From NCBI GenBank assembly GCA_900755685.1, contig CAAEHI010000039.1, positions 1 through 54,463 on the forward strand: a stretch of DNA of 54,463 nt, given 5' to 3'. Below, in pieces: positions 25,671 through 34,887 of this stretch; position 1 is the stretch's first letter, and each line of letters opens with the position of its first letter. Made by a program: the position numbers and the translations under genes. This DNA is from an uncultured Collinsella sp. (GTDB taxonomy: Bacteria; Actinomycetota; Coriobacteriia; Coriobacteriales; Coriobacteriaceae). Under the pieces are notes generated by a model that was not told the origin of the DNA, did no database searches, and was given only the letters and a program-made list of their open reading frames with translations.

Positions 25671-28600
25671 TTATTCGGAGCGCAGGGCTTCGACGGGGTC
25701 CTTCTTGGATGCGCTACGGGCCGGCAGCAGACCGGCAACGACCGTCAGCAGCACCGAAATTGCAATGAGCACCAGCGCATCCTGCACGGGCAGGCTCATC
25801 AGATTGGGCACTTGTTTGGCAGCAAGCGCCCAGGCATTAACCGGAAAGCTCACGGCCACCACGACGACAATGGCAAAGACGCCGGCGATGAGGCCCTCGA
25901 TAAAGGTCTCGGCATTGAATACGTTGGCCACGTTGCGCTTCGACGCGCCGATCGCGCGCAGAATGCCAATCTCCTTTTTGCGCTCCAGCACGCTGATGTA
26001 GGTGATGATGCCGATCATGATGGAGCTCACCACCAGACTGATACTCACGAACGCGATCAGCACCAAGCTGATGGTGTTCACGATGTCGGTCACCGAACCC
26101 ATGATGATGCCCATGTAGTCGGTGTACGAAATTGCCTGCTCATCGTGGCCAGCGGCTTTGACCTGCTTGTTGTACGCATCGATGTGATCGAGCACGCGCT
26201 CCTTGGCCTCAAAGTCGCGCGGGAAAATCTTAACCGAGATGGGGTCTGCCTCATCCGCATAGCCCAACGCGGTCAGATTGTTATCGTAGGTGAGCTTCGA
26301 CGCCTTGGCATAGCTCATCATGAGCGAACTCAGGTCCTCGGCGTCCATGTTGAAATGGATGGCACGCGCAAAGGCGCTCGCATCCACACGCATAGCGCTC
26401 GCTAGGTTGGCAAAACTCGAAGACATCTGCGTCGCCATCTGGCCCATGAGCCCCGCCGCGCCTGCTTTAAGCTGGGACGATACCGTTGTCGCAATCTGCT
26501 CACTAATTGTCTGCATCACCTGATCCATAGCCTGTTGCAGATACGGAGCCAGCTGCTTTTGCACATAGTCGCTCATCGCCTGCTGCAGGCGCTCGACCAG
26601 GGCATCGCCGCCGAGCGCTTTGAGCTGGGCCAGGATTTGCTGTGCTGTGTCATCATTCTCAAGATACGTCGAGAATGCGGCAGCGAGCTTTGACGCGTCC
26701 TTAAGATCTTCGGGTGACAGCGCCTTAAACTGTTCCGACTGCAAAAAGCCCTCAAACAGTTGGTTGGCAAGCGTTCCCACCTGCTGCATTTGCTCGGGCG
26801 TGAGTTCCAGACCGTCAAAGATACCCGAGAAATCTGGGGTTGGCGCTTTTGCCATGATGTCGCCAAGGTCGATGTCCTTCCCAACACCCGAAAGGTCAAT
26901 ATCCAACCCGGACAAGTCAAGACCCGACAGGTCCATACCGCCGCCTGCACCCGAGAGTGCAGACGCATCAAACGAGAACGCGCTCTTGAGCGCCGCCTCG
27001 TCAACGCTGAACATGCTGCCCAGATCCACGCCTTGTTTGGCCTCTCCCTGCAGTTCATCGAAAGACTTGCCCGTAAAGACATCCGTCTCGGGATGCGCAA
27101 GCTGCTCTTGCACAATCTGCGAATCGGCGGCGCGTTCCATAAGCAGGCGAGTCAGCGCATGTGTATAGGCAATGCCCGGAGACAACGCACTCGCATTGGC
27201 TGTCTCGTTAGGTCGCACCACGCCCACAATGTGCACGTCAATACCGTCGGCAACCTTGGCGGCCATAAAGTCGGTGTCGCCAGACATATCGGTCCACATG
27301 CCGGTCTCTTCGTTTTTGCGATACGCATCGGCCGGCGACAGCACCTTAAACGTCGTGGACAGCGCATCGTCGTAGGTAAAGTCGGTGCCGGTCTCGGGCG
27401 TTTCGACCCCACCGTCAGCCGTCATAGCGCTGTTTACCAGATCGTTGAGCTCATTGATATCCAGCGCGCCGATACTGTAGAGCGTGTAGTCGCCCACCGT
27501 GCCACGACTCGAAAGCACCATCACGGCTTCGTTGGCGGACGTGGGCCAATGACCGGCGACGACATCGTACTGGCTGTCGAGCAGACTCTGGTCGTCAATC
27601 ATCTCGTTAAAGACCGAGGTTCCCATGGATTCCATGCTCACCGTTGCCGCCGAGCTCGCGCCTCCGCTCATGGCCTCGGTCATGGCGTTGGGCACCAGCC
27701 GGACAGGCTTCTCATCGCCCTTGCCGACACGATAGACAACCGGCGATACACCGTAGCCGTACTGAATGGCGTTGACCTCTTTATCGATTCCGTCGCCACC
27801 GGCATCGAGCCATGCCTTAAAACTCGTCATGTCGTTGGACTTAACGCTCGCAAACATATCCTTTACGGCCGTAACCACGGGAATTTTATCGGTTCCCTTA
27901 GCCTTGCCGCCGGCACTGTCGTCGGACGAATCCACATTTTCAGGCGAGTCATCATCCGCAGCCCCCTGACCACCCATCATGGACGACAGGTCGTAATCCT
28001 GCTTGGAAATGGTGAGTGGGTAACTCGAGAGCGTATCCTCCTCGACCTTTTTGATGTAGCCGTTTACGCCGTTGGACAGCGCCAGAATCGCCGCGATACC
28101 GATAATGCCAATCGAGCCCGCAAAGGCCGTCATGGCCGTGCGGCCCTTCTTGGTCATGAGGTTTCGGGCAGAAAGCCCCAGCGCCGTCACAAAGCTCATC
28201 GAGGTTTTGCGCGTAGGCTTGGCCTCGCGGCGCGTGGCGTCAGCGACATCGAAAGGATCGGAATCATCGGTGATCTTGCCGTCCGCCAGGTTGACGATGC
28301 GCGTGGCGTATTGGTATGCCAGGTCGGGATTGTGCGTGACCATGATGACCAGACGGTCGCGCGCAACTTCTTTGAGCAAATCCATAACCTGCACGGATGT
28401 CGTTGAATCCAAAGCGCCAGTCGGCTCGTCGGCAAGGACGATCTCAGGGTCATTGATCAGGGCGCGGGCAATGGCCACGCGCTGCATCTGCCCGCCCGAT
28501 AGCTGGCTCGGGCGCTTGTTAACGTGCTCGCCCAAGCCGACTTTCTCCAACGCCTCGCGCGCACGCTGGCGACGCTCGGCATGCCCCACGCCCGTGAGCG

Positions 28601-28958
28601 TGAGCGCCAGCTCCACGTTTTCCAAAATGGTCTGATGCGGAATGAGGTTATAGCTTTGGAACACAAAGCCGATACGGTTGTTGCGGTAGGCATCCCAATC
28701 GCGATCGTGAAAGTCTTTGGTCGAAATACCGTCGATCAGCAGGTCGCCAGAATCAAAGTGATCAAGCCCGCCGATAACGTTGAGCATCGTGGTTTTACCC
28801 GAGCCCGAGGGACCCAGAATGGCCACAAACTCGTTATCGCGAAAAGATAGGCTCACGCTGTCGAGCGCCACCTGCGTAAACGACTGCGTGACGTACCTTT
28901 TGCAAATACCTTTGAGCTCCAGCATGGACGGCAACCTCTCCCGCGCGGGCACGTTCAC
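25671..28958 (-). CDS. MacB-like ABC transporter, ATPase-permease fusion
   Basis: A 1095-residue fusion. The N-terminal LolD/MacB-type ATPase has Walker A GPSGSGKTT (49-57), signature LSGGQMQRVA and Walker B IVLADEPTGALD. A membrane helix (about 272-298) is followed by a very long extracytoplasmic region (about 300-950) and a C-terminal FtsX domain with three helices (about 955-1090). The ectodomain includes a low-complexity stretch of DLSGLDLSG-type repeats and Gln-rich helices. MacB proteins move lipoproteins, peptides or toxins mechanically. The GTG at 28958 has GGAGGAGA upstream; an ATG at 28925 begins the conserved part. Confidence 0.93.
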   Translation of the reverse strand: MNVPARERLPSMLELKGICKRYVTQSFTQVALDSVSLSFRDNEFVAILGPSGSGKTTMLNVIGGLDHFDSGDLLIDGISTKDFHDRDWDAYRNNRIGFVFQSYNLIPHQTILENVELALTLTGVGHAERRQRAREALEKVGLGEHVNKRPSQLSGGQMQRVAIARALINDPEIVLADEPTGALDSTTSVQVMDLLKEVARDRLVIMVTHNPDLAYQYATRIVNLADGKITDDSDPFDVADATRREAKPTRKTSMSFVTALGLSARNLMTKKGRTAMTAFAGSIGIIGIAAILALSNGVNGYIKKVEEDTLSSYPLTISKQDYDLSSMMGGQGAADDDSPENVDSSDDSAGGKAKGTDKIPVVTAVKDMFASVKSNDMTSFKAWLDAGGDGIDKEVNAIQYGYGVSPVVYRVGKGDEKPVRLVPNAMTEAMSGGASSAATVSMESMGTSVFNEMIDDQSLLDSQYDVVAGHWPTSANEAVMVLSSRGTVGDYTLYSIGALDINELNDLVNSAMTADGGVETPETGTDFTYDDALSTTFKVLSPADAYRKNEETGMWTDMSGDTDFMAAKVADGIDVHIVGVVRPNETANASALSPGIAYTHALTRLLMERAADSQIVQEQLAHPETDVFTGKSFDELQGEAKQGVDLGSMFSVDEAALKSAFSFDASALSGAGGGMDLSGLDLSGLDIDLSGVGKDIDLGDIMAKAPTPDFSGIFDGLELTPEQMQQVGTLANQLFEGFLQSEQFKALSPEDLKDASKLAAAFSTYLENDDTAQQILAQLKALGGDALVERLQQAMSDYVQKQLAPYLQQAMDQVMQTISEQIATTVSSQLKAGAAGLMGQMATQMSSSFANLASAMRVDASAFARAIHFNMDAEDLSSLMMSYAKASKLTYDNNLTALGYADEADPISVKIFPRDFEAKERVLDHIDAYNKQVKAAGHDEQAISYTDYMGIIMGSVTDIVNTISLVLIAFVSISLVVSSIMIGIITYISVLERKKEIGILRAIGASKRNVANVFNAETFIEGLIAGVFAIVVVVAVSFPVNAWALAAKQVPNLMSLPVQDALVLIAISVLLTVVAGLLPARSASKKDPVEALRSE

Positions 28959-29071
28959 CCGCTCTCCTCCGCCGTTCGTATTCGACGCGTTTGTCCTACT
29001 CTATCCCCATTTTTGCCGGCGCCAGTGAGGAATGTAACGAACCGCGCCAAAAAACGAACGGGACGGTGCCC

Positions 29072-29099
29072 AAAAGAAGAGGTCCCGAACGGGACCTCT
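29072..29099 (-). terminator. Intrinsic terminator of the TlpA operon
   Basis: On the minus strand AGAGGTCCC-gttc-GGGACCTCT forms a perfect 9-bp stem with a 4-nt loop, followed by TCTTTTGG. It lies about 80 nt beyond the TlpA stop and before the MacB-like gene. Confidence 0.8.
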
Positions 29100-29178
29100 A
29101 AATGGTGGAGATTATCTTAAAAGGCAGCGGACTACTCCGCACAGCGGCGCACGATCCTCGCCATGCTTTACGCGTTTT

Positions 29179-30150
29179 TTACTGCTCGCTATTCGCAATC
29201 GCCTGGTCGATAAGCTTGTTGAGTGCATCGCGCTGTTCGGCAGAAGTGATGCCGCCAACGATCGGGTCTCCTACGATATTGCCCTTTTGGTCGATCACAT
29301 AAGTGGTCGGGAACGAGAACAAATTTGACGTAAACTTACCGGCCTCGCTATCCGACTTGAACCAGATGTTCTTATATGTCACGCCCTTCTTGCTCAGTAC
29401 GTCCTTGGCATCTGCAATCTCGCCCTTGTTGCCATCGAGCGTAAAGGAATTGACGCCCACGACCTGGCCGCCCTTCTTGGCAAGCTCCTTATTCAGGTCC
29501 TCAAGGTCGCCCAACTCACCCACGCACGGCTTGCAAGTGGTGAACCAGAAGTTCATGACGGTGACCTTGTTCTTAGAGAACAGCTCGTCGCTGTTCACGT
29601 CGTTGCCATCCAGGTCCTTGCCCGTAAAGCTGGGGAACTTCGTCGCCTCGCTCGAAGCATTGGCACCAGCCGTCATGCCAGCGGTCGAAGCGTCGACGCT
29701 CTCGCCTGCACTCGGCGTGCTTCCACAGCCGGGGAACTCCTTCTCCAGGCTCTCGAGCTTGTCCTCGATCTCCTTGATCTGCTGTGCACCGGCCTTGAGT
29801 GTCTTAAGCTCATCCGCCGTGAACTCATCCTTGGCGCCGTCGATGGTCTTGAGCAGAAAATCGCCGTAATTGCTGCCGTCCTCAATCATTGCCGAGTCTT
29901 TATTTGCCGCATTAAATACCTTTTCCCACAGCGCGTTATCACTCGAAAAGATCTCGTTCTCCTTCTGCATGAGTTTTGCATACAACTCGGCGGCCTCGTC
30001 GGCATTGGCCGGCTTCTGCGCAGTGAGTTCTGCGATCTTAGGATCGGAGCTCGCAGATTCGCTCGCATTGCCACCGGGCGCCGAACATGCCACAAGGCAC
30101 AAGGCCAATACCGGCACCATAAACAGGGCCGCAATCTTAGAAAGCTTCAT
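29179..30150 (-). CDS. TlpA-like thiol-disulfide oxidoreductase lipoprotein
   Basis: A 323-residue membrane-anchored lipoprotein. The signal peptide ends in lipobox LCLVAC near residue 22. A helical, Lys/Glu-rich region of about 120 residues precedes a Ser/Ala linker and a C-terminal AhpC/TlpA thioredoxin domain with active site FTTCKPCVGE. It exchanges disulfides outside the membrane. The ATG at 30150 is chosen because GGAGG stands 7 nt upstream; an ATG two codons earlier is too close. Last gene of the operon with the 4Fe-4S protein and the CXXC peptide, its likely electron source. Confidence 0.93.
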   Translation of the reverse strand: MKLSKIAALFMVPVLALCLVACSAPGGNASESASSDPKIAELTAQKPANADEAAELYAKLMQKENEIFSSDNALWEKVFNAANKDSAMIEDGSNYGDFLLKTIDGAKDEFTADELKTLKAGAQQIKEIEDKLESLEKEFPGCGSTPSAGESVDASTAGMTAGANASSEATKFPSFTGKDLDGNDVNSDELFSKNKVTVMNFWFTTCKPCVGELGDLEDLNKELAKKGGQVVGVNSFTLDGNKGEIADAKDVLSKKGVTYKNIWFKSDSEAGKFTSNLFSFPTTYVIDQKGNIVGDPIVGGITSAEQRDALNKLIDQAIANSEQ

Positions 30151-30179
30151 AGTCATTCCTCCGTTTTGTCGAAGCTTGT

Positions 30180-31082
30180 TTACTTTTTATCGGCGGTCAA
30201 GGGAAGCTTTTCCGCCGACACATCCAGGCCATAGCGATAGCTGATGGCATCGACAGGACAGGCCCCGATGCACTTTCCGCACCGGATACATTCGGCATGA
30301 TTGGGCGCGCGGACCACATCAACGTCCATCTGACAAACCTTTGAGCACTTGCCGCACGAGACACATTTGCACGCGTCAACCTGAATCCCCAACAAGGACA
30401 CCCTATTCATGAGCGCATAGAATGCGCCGAGCGGGCAAATCCATTTGCAGAAGGGGCGGTAGAACAAAACACTCAGCACTACCACGGCAATGAGAACGAC
30501 AAGTTTCCAAGTAAAGAGATGTCCCAACGCAGATCGAATGCCGGCATTGGCAATGGCCAGCGGAATGGCGCCCTCGAGCACACCCTGTGGACAGATGTAC
30601 TTGCAAAAGAACGGGTCCCCCATCCCCACATCGTTGACCACCAAGACGGGCAGCAGCACCACGGCAAACAGCAGCACGACGTATTTGATGTACGTGAGCG
30701 GCTCAAGCTTTTTCGTGGAAAGCTTTTTGCCGGGAATCTTATGAAGCAGCTCCTGCAGTCAGCCAAACGGGCACAGAAAGCCGCATACAAAGCGTCCCAG
30801 CAGCACGCCGAGCAAAATGAGCGTACCGGTGACATAGTAAGAAAAGTTGAACTTGGATGAACCTACCACCGACTGGAACGACCCGATGGGGCACGCACCC
30901 GATGCCGCGGGGCACGAATAGCAATTAAGTCCAGGTACGCAGACTGTTTTTCCCGCGCCCTGATAGATGCCGCCTTTGGCAAAGTTTGGCAGGTGAATGT
31001 TGGTGACCAGCGTCGCCGCCGCCTGAATGAATCCGCGAAATCGGGCCAAAACATGCGACGCAGTGTTTTCTCTTTTATCCAA
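30180..31082 (-). pseudogene. NapH-like 4Fe-4S membrane protein interrupted by TGA
   Basis: One frame of 301 codons encodes a polyferredoxin-type membrane protein: the N-terminal half has CYSCPAASGACPIG and GRFVCGFLCPFG, and the C-terminal half has ICPQGVLEG, CKWICPLGAF and two 4Fe-4S motifs (CVSCGKCSKVCQ, CIRCGKCIGACP). The frame is cut once, by TGA at 30759-30761, just after CPFG, where family members have Trp (TGG). Everything after it is intact and in frame. It would pass electrons to the TlpA protein. Start is probably a TTG at 31082 overlapping the CXXC peptide gene. Either a recent nonsense mutation or a sequence error. Confidence 0.85.
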
Positions 31083-31221
31083 TTCCGATACACTCCAAGC
31101 ACAGCCTAATCGCTTTGGCCAGCACGGCATCCGCCTCGCCACGCATAACACCAAAGCACACCATGGCAATTCCGACGATCAACAAAGCGACCTGTACCAC
31201 GGGTTTTACCGCTTTGAACAA
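31075..31221 (-). CDS. CD1871A family CXXC motif membrane peptide
   Basis: A 48-residue peptide: one membrane helix (VVQVALLIVGIAMVCFGV), then RGEADAVLAKAIRLCLECIGIG with the terminal CxxC (CLEC). This pattern matches the small CD1871A family found beside NapH-like and TlpA-like genes. The TTG at 31221 lies 8 nt after AAAGGAG; longer in-frame starts lack a ribosome site and would run antisense into the response regulator gene. Its stop overlaps the start of the 4Fe-4S gene. First gene of the redox operon. Confidence 0.75.
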   Translation of the reverse strand: MFKAVKPVVQVALLIVGIAMVCFGVMRGEADAVLAKAIRLCLECIGIG

Positions 31222-31311
31222 CTCGACCACTCCTTTCGTTACGCGACCATTGGACCATATCGACCATAAAATCCGTGTTAAGCGCGATTTGGAATGTGCA
31301 AGGAGACTGTT

Positions 31312-31986
31312 ATGCGTATTTTGATCGTCGAAGACGAGCGAGCACTGTGCGATGCAATCGCGCGCAGCTTGCGAAACCTGGCGTACAGCGTCGACTGCTG
31401 CCACGACGGACAGGAGGCGCTCGACCTGCTGGGCGTCGAAGTCTTTGACCTCGTGGTACTCGACCTCAACCTTCCCCGTATCGATGGCATGACCGTGCTC
31501 AGGGAACTTAGGAAAACCGACTGCGAGACCAAGGTGCTGATTCTGTCCGCGCGTGGCGAAGTATCCGATAAAGTCGACGGACTCGATGCCGGCGCCAACG
31601 ATTACCTCACCAAGCCGTTTCATCTGGACGAACTTGCGGCAAGGATCCGCAGCCTTACCCTCAGGCGCTTCACACAAAGCGACATAGTATTAACCTGCGG
31701 AAAGCTCAGCTTTGACACCAAGGCGCGCATCGCTTCCGTGGACAGCGAGGCTTTATCTCTTACGCGCAAGGAAACGGGAATCTTGGAATACCTGATGCTT
31801 AATCAGGGGCGTCCGGTAAGTCAAGAGGAGCTTATCGAGCACGTTTGGGATAGCAACGTGAACAGCTTTAGCAACGCAATCCGCGTTCACATCTCGTCAC
31901 TCCGCAAAAAGCTACGCATCGCTTTGGGGTACGACCCGATTCGCAATCGGATTGGAGAGGGCTACGTTATGGAGGATAGCGAATGA
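31312..31986 (+). CDS. OmpR/PhoB family response regulator
   Basis: A 224-residue response regulator. The receiver domain (1-115) has the acidic pair in VEDERAL, phospho-Asp in VVLDLNLPRIDG and Lys in TKPFH. The C-terminal winged helix (about 125-220) is of OmpR type (LTRKETGILEYLM, SNAIRVHISSLRKKL). The ATG at 31312 lies 6 nt after AAGGAG. It overlaps the downstream kinase gene by 4 nt and is divergent from the CXXC/4Fe-4S/TlpA operon, which it may control. Confidence 0.95.
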   Translation: MRILIVEDERALCDAIARSLRNLAYSVDCCHDGQEALDLLGVEVFDLVVLDLNLPRIDGMTVLRELRKTDCETKVLILSARGEVSDKVDGLDAGANDYLTKPFHLDELAARIRSLTLRRFTQSDIVLTCGKLSFDTKARIASVDSEALSLTRKETGILEYLMLNQGRPVSQEELIEHVWDSNVNSFSNAIRVHISSLRKKLRIALGYDPIRNRIGEGYVMEDSE

Positions 31987-33122
31987 AAAGGCTTTCGCTG
32001 CAATGGCGCATAACGATTATGACGGCACTGCTCACGTGTGCAGCATGCGTGCTGACAAACTGCCTGGTCGGCTATACGGGCATGCGCTATATGGATGCCA
32101 TCGGCAGTGACATCTCGGCCTTTAACGCTGCCGGCGCGGATTCGCCCCAGGTGTTCGACCCAACGAAAACGGCCCTCGATGACAAGGTCACTATCGTCGT
32201 AAACGACGCACAGGAGTCTTTTGGCACGACAGCCTGGTACATCACGGCTGGAGTCACACTCCTTGGCGGCGCGCTGGCATACTTTGTGAGCGGTCGTGCG
32301 CTCAAACCGCTACGGGCTTTTGCAGCCCAGGTTGAGCGTGTGCAGCCTGACAACCTAAGCGAAATCAGACTCAGTGAAGATGTGCCCACCGAGCTACAAC
32401 GATGCAGCGCCTCTTTCAACGACATGATCTCCCGTCTTGGCGAAGGGTTCTCTGCACAGCGTCAGTTTACCGGCAACGCCGCACACGAGCTGCGCACCCC
32501 GCTCGCCCTTATGCAAGCACAGATTGAACTATTCATCTCCGAGCACTCCGGTTTGCAACCCGAAACAGCCGAGCTGCTCGGCCTGCTACAAGAACAAACC
32601 GAGCGCATGTCTCGAATGACCAAGGTATTGCTCGAGATGAGCGAGCTCCGCAGCGTTCCTTGCGAGGACGATGTGGAACTTGCTCCCTTGTCCGAAGAGG
32701 TCCTCACCGACCTTGCGCCACTTGCCGAAAATAAGGGCATAGCCCTCAATTGTGCTGGAGACGCTTTAGTAATCGGGAGCGACACGCTCCTCTATCGGCT
32801 GGTGTTTAACCTGGTCGAAAATGCCATCCGTTACAGCCACCCCGGCTCGACTGTCAACGTCTCCATCCGTGACAACGACAGCCACGTGTTCCTGCGAGTC
32901 GAGAACCAGGGCCCGGGAATACCTAAGCAGTACCGAGAGAGCATCTTCCAGCCGTTCTTTCGCCTGGATAAATCCCGCAGCAGGGCATACGGCGGCGCAG
33001 GACTCGGGCTAGCGCTCGTTTGGGAGATTGCAGCGCTTCACGGTGGCGCTGTAGAGGTCGAAACAAGTTCCGAGAACGGAACCACCATGCTCGTGACCCT
33101 CTCAAAGGGGGCCACCACGTGA
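31983..33122 (+). CDS. Sensor histidine kinase
   Basis: A 379-residue kinase partnering the regulator at 31312. Membrane helices at about 9-31 and 82-104 enclose a short extracytoplasmic loop. HAMP follows (SGRALKPLRAFAAQVERV), then HisKA with FTGNAAHELRTPLALM and an ATPase domain (LVENAIRYSHPGS, NQGPGIPK, GGAGLGLALVW). Start overlaps the regulator stop (ATGA). The small sensor loop without a binding domain suggests sensing of a membrane or redox state, possibly linked to the redox operon; this is inference. Confidence 0.95.
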   Translation: MKRLSLQWRITIMTALLTCAACVLTNCLVGYTGMRYMDAIGSDISAFNAAGADSPQVFDPTKTALDDKVTIVVNDAQESFGTTAWYITAGVTLLGGALAYFVSGRALKPLRAFAAQVERVQPDNLSEIRLSEDVPTELQRCSASFNDMISRLGEGFSAQRQFTGNAAHELRTPLALMQAQIELFISEHSGLQPETAELLGLLQEQTERMSRMTKVLLEMSELRSVPCEDDVELAPLSEEVLTDLAPLAENKGIALNCAGDALVIGSDTLLYRLVFNLVENAIRYSHPGSTVNVSIRDNDSHVFLRVENQGPGIPKQYRESIFQPFFRLDKSRSRAYGGAGLGLALVWEIAALHGGAVEVETSSENGTTMLVTLSKGATT

Positions 33123-33125
33123 TCC

Positions 33126-33610
33126 GACTGTCCAGGAGTCCCACTCGACATTGTGAAACGCGTCCCAAAACTTGGACATGAGAAATGGGAGACAGTTCGC
33201 ATCTATGCCGAGGACGAAGTCCTGGCGGGGATTCAGGATGCGCAGAGGAAGCTTGCGGCAGAAAACCCCGACAGAATCGTGACCGTCGGCGGCAACTGTA
33301 TGGTGTCGCCTGCCCTCTTCGATTACCTGCACGGGAAATACGAGAACGTTGGAATCGTCTGGATCTATGCGCATCCGGATGTATCCACGCTGAATGATGG
33401 CTACCCCAACGCTCACGCCATGGTACTTGGCAGCCTTTTGGAACAGGGTGCACCGCAACTCGTTTCGCGGATGCGGCATCCGGTGTTTAAGCCGAGCGAT
33501 GTCCTGCATGTCGGGCTACAGCAGCTCCACGACTATCAGGAAGTTTGCTTAAACAAGCATAGGTGTTGCGGTTTTAGCCGATGTCCTCATGGAGGAAAAC
33601 GACATGCTGG
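33126..33610 (+). pseudogene. Arginase/ureohydrolase family remnant
   Basis: The frame opened at about 33126 encodes VTVGGNCMVSPALFDYL, GIVWIYAHPDVSTLNDGYPN and AHAMVLGSLLEQG, the core of an arginase-family protein of the kind with IDAHPD metal-binding motifs. The first Asp of the motif is Tyr here, the N-terminal third is missing, and after LQQLHDYQE the similarity stops and all frames fill with stops. It starts immediately after the kinase stop, so an insertion or deletion probably joined it there. Not expected to be active. Confidence 0.7.
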
Positions 33611-33667
33611 GTCTGTCTGATTAAAGTCCAACAGTTTCCATGAGGCATCTAGCACGGTAAAAGCTAA

Positions 33668-33902
33668 AGACCCGGGAGACCCCAAACTGTCAACCATCTT
33701 TACGGGTGCAAGGGAAACGGGCAAGACAGCCCCCTCTCGCTCCTATCCGAAACGGCGCTTGAACACGGCTGGATTGCAGCGAATGTCTCCGCCATGCCCG
33801 GCATGCTCGAAGATATCATCGAGCACACAAAGGAGGCCGCAGGCCGTTACCTCTCGCAGCCCCATACACGCGTGAGCGGAGTTCAAGTTGGGCAGCGGGG
33901 CG
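33668..33902 (+). pseudogene. Decayed partial copy of the AAA ATPase gene at 47592
   Basis: This stretch aligns with about 47698-47932 of the intact ATP-binding gene, covering the Walker A region and the phrase MPGMLEDIIE. Long identical tracts are visible (for example GAACACGGCTGGAT and TGTCTCCGCCATGCC). One base is missing near 33728-33735 after GCAAGAC, shifting the frame, and similarity ends near 33902. Neither the 5' part with its tandem repeats nor the 3' half is present. The rest of 33903-34149 holds nothing recognised apart from a direct repeat TTGAACTCAA. Confidence 0.8.
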
Positions 33903-34149
33903 GTTTAGCGCGCCAATATAATCAAATCGTGCACTTCCATAGCCTCTCGTCTACGTGGTGTACCGTCGTCTCCCCTTTTATCAGAGTTGGGCGATTTTCA
34001 GGCACCCGAGCTGAACTCAAATTGAACTCAACGATGCCTTATCGGTCGAGGGCGTCCTAGCGAGAATATACAGAGGCGCACATTTCGCAGGGAACCTCCC
34101 ATTCGTTATCATATCGGGATGCTGTCAAGGCAGCGTCAATGCGTTCGAC

Positions 34150-34833
34150 CTACACCTTCTCGCTTTTCGAGGCCTCGTCTGCAGGACCATCGGAATCGAT
34201 ACGGAATCGATCGGCATACCATTCATCCGAAGCAATCACCTTATGGAGCATCTGGAGATGCAGGTCGACATAGTGGCAGAACGCCTTGCCGCATTCCACG
34301 AGAGGCGCATTGTTTCTCTCGTTGGGCTCGGCTCCAAAATTAAACTCGACCTCATAGCCCTCCCCAGGCACACCCATGCTCGGCAGAATATCAATGGAGA
34401 AGTGGACGAATCCAGACGTCACCTTGTATACATCTTTTACCTTTGGATCGAACTTCTCGAGTAAGTCTTGAAGTCTTCCATCGGACATCTTCTCACCCGA
34501 GAAATCTTTCAGCTTGTTCACAGGCACACCTTGAAACACCTGCTTGAGAAAGTCATCCTGGTCTTCGGCGGCGAATAATGCGAATGTCCGCAGGCAGACT
34601 CCAACCTGTGCGCGGAGAAGCTGGGCGACGCAAACAAGATTCCTCGACTCGAGCATGGAGATGAATCCGTCTATCAGTCTCATCGCATACTCAGAGGAGG
34701 ATGCCAGATATAGATCCCATTGGGTAAAGTCGCCGTTCATGAAGGGAATCACTGCATTGCGCTCGGCGACTCTCAAGGCACTCAGGCTTTGTTCTATTTT
34801 CTCAGCTTCTTGTTTGAACTGTTCGCTATCCAA
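34150..34833 (-). CDS. Hypothetical helical protein
   Basis: A 227-residue soluble protein I do not recognise with confidence. It is mostly helical, acidic, without signal peptide or membrane segment. Conserved-looking patterns include RLIDGFISMLESRNLVCVA and SGFVHFSIDILPS; the placing of Arg and His recalls DUF5677-type proteins, but the match is weak. The start is a TTG at 34833 just after GGGGG, so it is uncertain. Base composition is less G+C-rich than that of neighbours and it sits between decayed fragments, suggesting recent acquisition. Confidence 0.65.
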   Translation of the reverse strand: MDSEQFKQEAEKIEQSLSALRVAERNAVIPFMNGDFTQWDLYLASSSEYAMRLIDGFISMLESRNLVCVAQLLRAQVGVCLRTFALFAAEDQDDFLKQVFQGVPVNKLKDFSGEKMSDGRLQDLLEKFDPKVKDVYKVTSGFVHFSIDILPSMGVPGEGYEVEFNFGAEPNERNNAPLVECGKAFCHYVDLHLQMLHKVIASDEWYADRFRIDSDGPADEASKSEKV

Positions 34834-34887
34834 AATGCCCCCAAATGCCGGCTTCTCAACAAATCAAAAAAGCAAGAGAGACAGAGA

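Noticed and set aside
30759..30761. TGA recoded as selenocysteine or tryptophan
   Set aside because: The family has Trp, not Cys, here; many intact genes in the window end in TGA, and no selenocysteine-insertion hairpin was recognised downstream.
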